Source of the DNA: JAIBAI01 sp044238875
GTDB lineage: Bacteria; Bacteroidota; Bacteroidia; M30B66
Direction: 5' to 3'
NCBI GenBank assembly: GCA_044238875.1
Contig: JBIICM010000030.1
Span: 1-19,316, forward strand
DNA: 19,316 bases
Shown piece by piece: positions 15,110 to 19,316 of the stretch. Position 1 is the first letter of the stretch, and each line of letters begins with the position of its first letter. Both the position numbers and the translations under genes were made by a program. The notes beneath the pieces are model-generated. The model saw only the letters and a list, made by a program, of their open reading frames with translations, was not told the origin of the DNA and made no database searches.

Positions 15110-15253
15110 ACCCAATTTATGCAATAGAATTGCACAAATTGCCCCAAGGGCCGAAGGAATCTGCGATTCATCGGGGTTAACCCGGATGCCGCGCTCATAG
15201 CCAATGCGCTATGCATTTGGGCGTTGCACTTCAAATGCATAATCCGGGTTTAA
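15106..15253 (-). mobile_element. MITE-like palindromic element, copy B (inverted relative to copy A)
   Basis: Element 15111-15248, 138 bp, flanked by direct TTTAA at 15106-15110 and 15249-15253. Aligned by eye in reverse complement to copy A without gaps, it differs at 9 of 138 positions (about 93% identity). Relative to the element, the flanking pentamers are TTAAA here and TTTAA at copy A, so they belong to the target and not to the inverted ends, as expected for a target-site duplication. The long stem is kept as ATGCATTTG/CAAATGCAT with a compensatory change. It lies between the divergent side of the META gene and the 3' end of the PepSY gene. The remaining spacer to 15317 shows nothing else. 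Confidence 0.75.
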
Positions 15254-15317
15254 TAAAAACTGATGTAAGGCTCGGTACCAATACTTTTGCTAAACCATGG
15301 TATCTGCGCTGCCGATT

Positions 15318-16826
15318 CTATTTTTTCAAAAATAATACAAGACCTATTGTGCTAACCGTAAAAACACCAAGTGCAGAGAGCATCATTACAATGTCTCTTA
15401 TGTTTTTTCCTGCCCAATCCATAAACAGGAATTTATGAAGGATTGCAAACGAGTAACCTTCATAACGGTCTGCATTTTCAACCTTGGCTGCAAGTCTTGA
15501 TGTTGCCGTTTCAATATATAGGTTTGTTTTTTCGGGTGTATCGTAGGATATTCTTACCACAGGGAGTCGCTTAAATGCGAAACCATATTCGCGTTTTTCA
15601 AAGGCAGTCAGCTCTTCAGTTTTCAGAACTTTTGCATTTCCCGTTTTGGCTTGATTTGGCAAATTACTCATTTCACAACAATTTTCCTGATTCAGATTTT
15701 TACATCGCTCATTGAAAATATTAGCGAGAAATAGAGCATATTCAACGTTTCCGTTTGTCCATTCCTGATTGTCTGCTGCACTCAGGTAAATGACTGTTCC
15801 TGTTTTTCCTTTATCTCCTTTCTGAAATATTTGATAAAAAAGAGTACTATCGGCTTTAACAAAGGAAATATTGGTTGTTTTTTTCCAATCAATTTTATCA
15901 ATTGGTAAGTTTTCCGGTAATTCTTCCGAACTAATTATTGACTCATAAATCATCAATGGCAAAACATCAGGTTCTATTTTTCTTGTGGCGTGGTAACCGC
16001 CACTAAAAGCAAATGTTAATGAAACCAATGCTACTGAAATACCAATTTGGCGATGGTACTTTCGTAAAACACCTTTTTTATTTTCCGGATGGGGCTTTTT
16101 AAACCGGCCCCACATAAAGCCATAAATAATAATTCCGCTCAGCGATGAAACACAAATAATGGTAAGAAATAAAATGATTAAAGCTATCCTAAAAGATTCA
16201 TTGCCAATGCTTTTTAAAAATGTCCAATTATGAAAATTGTCGAAAATCCATAAAAATACTTTCCTTGATGTTGGGTTAAAAGTTCCTAAACGAGCGTAGG
16301 GCGTTTCCACGTAAACATCCATATTATCAATTCTATCAAAGCTAACCTTCCACACGGGTAATAACCTGTTGATGTATTTATATTGCTGTGAAAACTCGGC
16401 CTGCTTTGTAATGGATTTAATTTTACTTGTACTATCTGCCAGGAAATATCTTGCCAAATGTTCTGCGTACTTTTTATCTCCATCAATCAATTCCTGTCCC
16501 GATTGCGTATCAAAATACAACCATTCGTCTTGGATAGTTTTGACTTGATAATAACTATTGCCATTAAATTGAACAACTCTGCTGTTTTTAAAAGTTGCAA
16601 TGTTGCTTTTATCCAAAACTTGCTTTAGCGAAAGTTGAATTTGTTGTTGATTTAATGTTTGCGGAATAATAAACTCATTAGCGATTTTGGGTTTAAACCA
16701 ATGTGCTAAGAACGGGTGCATTAAACCTGATAAGCACCAAAAAATGACAGGAATAATGGTAATTAACCCTATTACCTTGTGCCATTTATAAATGTTTTTG
16801 CGAATAAACTGAATCATTTTGTTCAT
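15318..16826 (-). CDS. PepSY-associated transmembrane protein (siderophore-reductase-like)
   Basis: A 502-residue inner-membrane protein of the PepSY_TM family. Some members (FoxB type) are haem-containing reductases that release iron from imported siderophores; others are only associated with TonB receptors. Four hydrophobic helices: about residues 17-40 (after KWHK), 212-238, 260-278 and 478-500. Two periplasmic loops carry PepSY-like repeats: VWKVSFDRIDNMDVYVETPYARLGTF (158-183) and VVRISYDTPEKTNLYIETATSRL (423-445). Possible haem or metal ligands at helix ends are His16, His37, His42, His258, His279 and His464. Oddities are a Cys cluster (Cys375, Cys383, Cys384) in the second loop and very low GC (16 of 60 at 16141-16200). 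It follows the TonB receptor gene by 44 bp and is surely in its operon. ATG 16826 or 16817 could be the start. Confidence 0.88.
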   Translation of the reverse strand: MNKMIQFIRKNIYKWHKVIGLITIIPVIFWCLSGLMHPFLAHWFKPKIANEFIIPQTLNQQQIQLSLKQVLDKSNIATFKNSRVVQFNGNSYYQVKTIQDEWLYFDTQSGQELIDGDKKYAEHLARYFLADSTSKIKSITKQAEFSQQYKYINRLLPVWKVSFDRIDNMDVYVETPYARLGTFNPTSRKVFLWIFDNFHNWTFLKSIGNESFRIALIILFLTIICVSSLSGIIIYGFMWGRFKKPHPENKKGVLRKYHRQIGISVALVSLTFAFSGGYHATRKIEPDVLPLMIYESIISSEELPENLPIDKIDWKKTTNISFVKADSTLFYQIFQKGDKGKTGTVIYLSAADNQEWTNGNVEYALFLANIFNERCKNLNQENCCEMSNLPNQAKTGNAKVLKTEELTAFEKREYGFAFKRLPVVRISYDTPEKTNLYIETATSRLAAKVENADRYEGYSFAILHKFLFMDWAGKNIRDIVMMLSALGVFTVSTIGLVLFLKK

Positions 16827-16833
16827 GTTTAAA

Positions 16834-16860
16834 AGGGGTTGCTCACTAAGAACAACCCCT
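16834..16860 (-). terminator. Intercistronic hairpin between receptor and PepSY genes
   Basis: A perfect 8-bp stem, AGGGGTTG (16834-16841) and CAACCCCT (16853-16860), with an 11-nt loop. Read leftward it comes after the receptor stop codon and is followed by only TTT before the PepSY start codon 7 nt later. It could be a partial terminator, an mRNA-stabilising 3' end for the receptor, or a structure that limits PepSY translation. Confidence 0.5.
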
Positions 16861-16870
16861 CATAAGGAAA

Positions 16871-19228
16871 TTATTTTTTACCTGAAAAATTGTATTGAAT
16901 ACCAAAAACAAAAGTTCTTGGAGCTCCAGGATTAAATGTAGTACGGTCTGTTGGGTTATTTCCTCTTGTAGCTGAATTGGCATAAAGTTCGTCTGTAATA
17001 TTCATGATGTTAGCATATACTTCTATTCCTCTCCATCTGTAGCCGACTCTAAAATTAAGAAGGTTGTATCCTTCATATTTTATTGTGTTGATTTGGTTTT
17101 GATACCAACCCGACACGTATTGCCACTCAACCGAAGTACGGAAGTTCTTCAACCATTCCGGATAGTAGCTAAACTCAGTATTCCACAACCATCGTGGTGA
17201 ACTTGGCATTTCAAATCCTTTCAGATTTTGGTATTGGTCAGTTGGTCTGTTACTGATTTGAAAATCTTCGAAACGGTGTAAAGCAGTTGTACCACCAAAT
17301 CGAAACCAAAACTGCGCTGAAGGTTTTGCATTCAGGCCAAATTCGACCCCACGATGCAATGTTTTTCCGGCTGATTGGTAGTCAAATGAATTATCAGCTT
17401 GACGAATGTTTAACAATTCGTTACGCCCATCCATTTGATATAAAGAAACATCAACATAAATTTTATGATTTAAAAGTGAAGCCCAACCACCTATTTCATA
17501 GTTATTGAAATAGGCTGGATTAAGGTTGGTGTAAAACTCAACCGGATCTGTATTCGGCTTTGGTCTGAAAATAGCTGTAAGCGATGGCGGTGAAAAACCT
17601 TGTGAGAAATTGGCATATAAGCCTCTATCATTTCCTAAGTCATAAGTCACTCCGACTTTAGGCGTAAATCTTCTGTAAGTTATGTTACCAGATGTTGCGT
17701 TAACATTATTGATGTAATCCAAATCCATGACATCGTAACGACCACCGACAGAAAAACGGAGTTTGCGCAACAATTCAAAATCATACTGCACATAGCCTGC
17801 ATAGTTTTTAATGTCCCCATTATAATTGGCTATTGGAATTTCCGGACGCTCTTTTTCAATAGTATATTTCTCAACAAATTTATTAGTAGAATTTAACTGC
17901 GCATTTAAGTCAATTCTATAAGACCAATAATCGTTTCTTGTTAAGTCTAACACTCCGCCTGCTATCAGTTTAGAATTTAGAAAATCAAACTTTTGGCTGT
18001 GTTGAGCGATCAAACCATAACTTTCAAAATTATTGGAATTGATTTCGCCTCTTGCTTTTTTCGGATCATTGGTAGCACTTGGTATTGGATTCCATCTAAT
18101 GGCGTAGCTTGGATTTTGCCCGTGTTTATTGTTGCGTTGAAATAATGTAATGAACGATTTTGAATTACTGTTCCAATCGTGTTCCAATGTTATACGAGAA
18201 CGGTAAGCATCTGATTTTCTATACGTAAAGTCAGAAGTGCTTACATATCGGCGGCTGTAAAACATGGTACTATCAACACTTCCCGACATTTGAGCGTAGT
18301 ATTGACCATAAATAAAGTTGCCAATAAGACGGGTCTTGTCAGTGAAACTATATTCAAGTCTTGCATTTACCGATGTTTTGTCATAGTCAGATGCAGCCAT
18401 CCATGAATTGGTTTGTTGACTGCTTAAACCGCCAATATAAAATCCAAACTTTTTGATCTTGGCACCAGCTCCAAACTGTACCCTGCGAAAACCCCAGTTG
18501 TCAAACTGAACACCAATTTTTGCGGTTGGTACTGAGGTTGGTCTTTGCATGATAAAATTAATCGCACCACCAACCGCTTCCGGGCCATAGATAGATGAAA
18601 CAGGGCCTTTAACAACTTCAATACTACTTATGGCAAACTGGTTGATTTCCAATAAAGCATTATGATTAAAAATACCTAAAGGCCTGATAGGTACACCATC
18701 TTCCATATAAAGATAGTAGGCACTTGTACCCATAGGCTGACGAATGGCCATGCCGTGTTGTTCGTTATTGTAGCTGGGCATTATTACCCCGGGCGTCTTA
18801 TTAATGATTTCAAAAACCTGATTCGCTTTTGATTCATCAATTAATTTGGCAGACAATTTTGAAATAGCCACAGGCGATTGCGTTCTAAGGCTTGCCTCAC
18901 GATTGGCTGTAACTACAACTGATTGCAGTTGATGAGCATTCGGAACAAGAGAAATTACTAAATCTGATGCACCGGCTACCTTGGTGGTTGTATAACCTAT
19001 AAGGGAAATCTTAAGAGAATCATTTGCTGAATTTATCTTCAAACTGAATTTTCCTTCGATGTTGCTTGAAGTACCAAGTTGAAGATTGGAAAGTAATTGA
19101 ACCATTGCCCCTGCAATCGGTTCTTTAGTTTCACTATCCAATATTTTACCATTGATAGTGGAGGATTGAGCAAATGTATTGCTCGCATGTAGGCAGCATA
19201 ATGCCAACAAGATGTTTTTGAAAGCCAT
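16871..19228 (-). CDS. TonB-dependent receptor with carboxypeptidase-regulatory-like domain
   Basis: A 785-residue outer-membrane receptor that imports a chelate or other ligand using TonB energy. The ATG at 19228 gives a good signal peptide (MAFKNILLALCCLHASNTFA, cut before QSS). Residues about 24-95 form a CarboxypepD_reg-like domain (INGKILDSETKEPIAGAMVQ, FSLKIN, SLIGYTTTKV). A plug domain follows (about 115-228) with SKANQVFEIINKTPGV, YMEDGVPIRPLG and IEVVKGPVSSIYGPEAVGGA. The rest is a 22-strand-type barrel with NYEIGG, GVEFGLNAKP and a C-terminal RTFVFGIQYNF just before SGKK. No SusD partner is present, so it is not a glycan (SusC) system. The downstream PepSY protein suggests ferric-siderophore or other metal uptake; the ligand is not predictable. 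An in-frame upstream ATG at 19294 is rejected because it would bury the signal peptide. Confidence 0.93.
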   Translation of the reverse strand: MAFKNILLALCCLHASNTFAQSSTINGKILDSETKEPIAGAMVQLLSNLQLGTSSNIEGKFSLKINSANDSLKISLIGYTTTKVAGASDLVISLVPNAHQLQSVVVTANREASLRTQSPVAISKLSAKLIDESKANQVFEIINKTPGVIMPSYNNEQHGMAIRQPMGTSAYYLYMEDGVPIRPLGIFNHNALLEINQFAISSIEVVKGPVSSIYGPEAVGGAINFIMQRPTSVPTAKIGVQFDNWGFRRVQFGAGAKIKKFGFYIGGLSSQQTNSWMAASDYDKTSVNARLEYSFTDKTRLIGNFIYGQYYAQMSGSVDSTMFYSRRYVSTSDFTYRKSDAYRSRITLEHDWNSNSKSFITLFQRNNKHGQNPSYAIRWNPIPSATNDPKKARGEINSNNFESYGLIAQHSQKFDFLNSKLIAGGVLDLTRNDYWSYRIDLNAQLNSTNKFVEKYTIEKERPEIPIANYNGDIKNYAGYVQYDFELLRKLRFSVGGRYDVMDLDYINNVNATSGNITYRRFTPKVGVTYDLGNDRGLYANFSQGFSPPSLTAIFRPKPNTDPVEFYTNLNPAYFNNYEIGGWASLLNHKIYVDVSLYQMDGRNELLNIRQADNSFDYQSAGKTLHRGVEFGLNAKPSAQFWFRFGGTTALHRFEDFQISNRPTDQYQNLKGFEMPSSPRWLWNTEFSYYPEWLKNFRTSVEWQYVSGWYQNQINTIKYEGYNLLNFRVGYRWRGIEVYANIMNITDELYANSATRGNNPTDRTTFNPGAPRTFVFGIQYNFSGKK

Positions 19229-19316
19229 ATTGATTTTTGATGAAATGTGAAACTGAAATGCATTGAAGTAGCCATGTAGCATACCCCAAAGCACATTGCC
19301 GAAAGCAGATGCTTTA
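19229..19316 (-). other. Leader region of the TonB receptor gene
   Basis: 88 bp upstream of the receptor start. I find no TAnnTTTG box, Fur-like dyad or Shine-Dalgarno site here, so the promoter is probably beyond the window edge. Confidence 0.3.

Noticed and set aside
15037..15240. In-frame 5' extension of the META lipoprotein gene to an ATG at 15240
   Set aside because: It would translate most of repeat copy B and put 68 residues in front of a clear lipoprotein signal peptide.
12180..15248. Composite transposon, or RAYT-associated REP elements
   Set aside because: No transposase or RAYT (Y1 HUH) gene is inside or beside the pair, and the 138-bp length, terminal inverted repeats and target duplication fit a MITE better than a REP.
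19229..19294. Longer TonB receptor start at 19294
   Set aside because: It places 22 extra residues before a normal signal peptide; the ATG at 19228 is the better start.

Overview
The window looks like chromosomal DNA from a member of the Bacteroidota (class and genus not resolvable by eye). Four things point there: a TamL-type lipoprotein version of the TamA outer-membrane assembly factor, next to a divergent TrmH-family methylase; a TonB-dependent receptor with an N-terminal carboxypeptidase-regulatory-like domain; several TAnnTTTG boxes (the Bacteroidota -7 promoter element) just upstream of start codons; and few recognisable Shine-Dalgarno sites. The left three quarters is moderately GC-balanced; the last 4 kb is clearly more AT-rich.

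Layout. 1-3735 (+): the 3' part of holA (DNA polymerase III delta), translationally coupled to an EVE-domain protein, then a neutral-ceramidase-like protein with altered metal-site residues, then a VIT1/CCC1-type Fe/Mn transporter. 3737-4501 (-): a TrmH/SpoU RNA methyltransferase, divergent from tamL (4547-6994, +), whose promoter is a full-consensus match. A bidirectional terminator (7075-7107) separates tamL from a leftward block: a NYN ribonuclease fused to a cold-shock-like domain, proline dehydrogenase, a small two-helix membrane protein, pyrF and prfA (the last two overlap by one base).

12069-15317: two 138-bp copies of a palindrome-rich element (12180-12317 and, inverted, 15111-15248), about 93% identical, each bracketed by a direct TTTAA. 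They flank an SDR oxidoreductase, an abutting 430-residue protein of unknown family, and a convergent META-domain lipoprotein. The repeats look like non-autonomous miniature transposable elements (MITE-like).

15318-19316 (-): an AT-rich TonB-dependent receptor plus PepSY transmembrane protein operon, probably for uptake and reductive release of a metal chelate, with a strong hairpin between the two genes. The compositional change lies near the second repeat copy.

Most genes are housekeeping or ordinary accessory functions. The least explained parts are the repeat family, the 430-residue protein, the ceramidase homologue with substituted metal ligands, the NYN/cold-shock fusion, and a recurring arrangement of promoter boxes 4-7 nt from start codons that suggests leaderless mRNAs. 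I saw no tRNA, rRNA, CRISPR array, prophage or complete insertion sequence.
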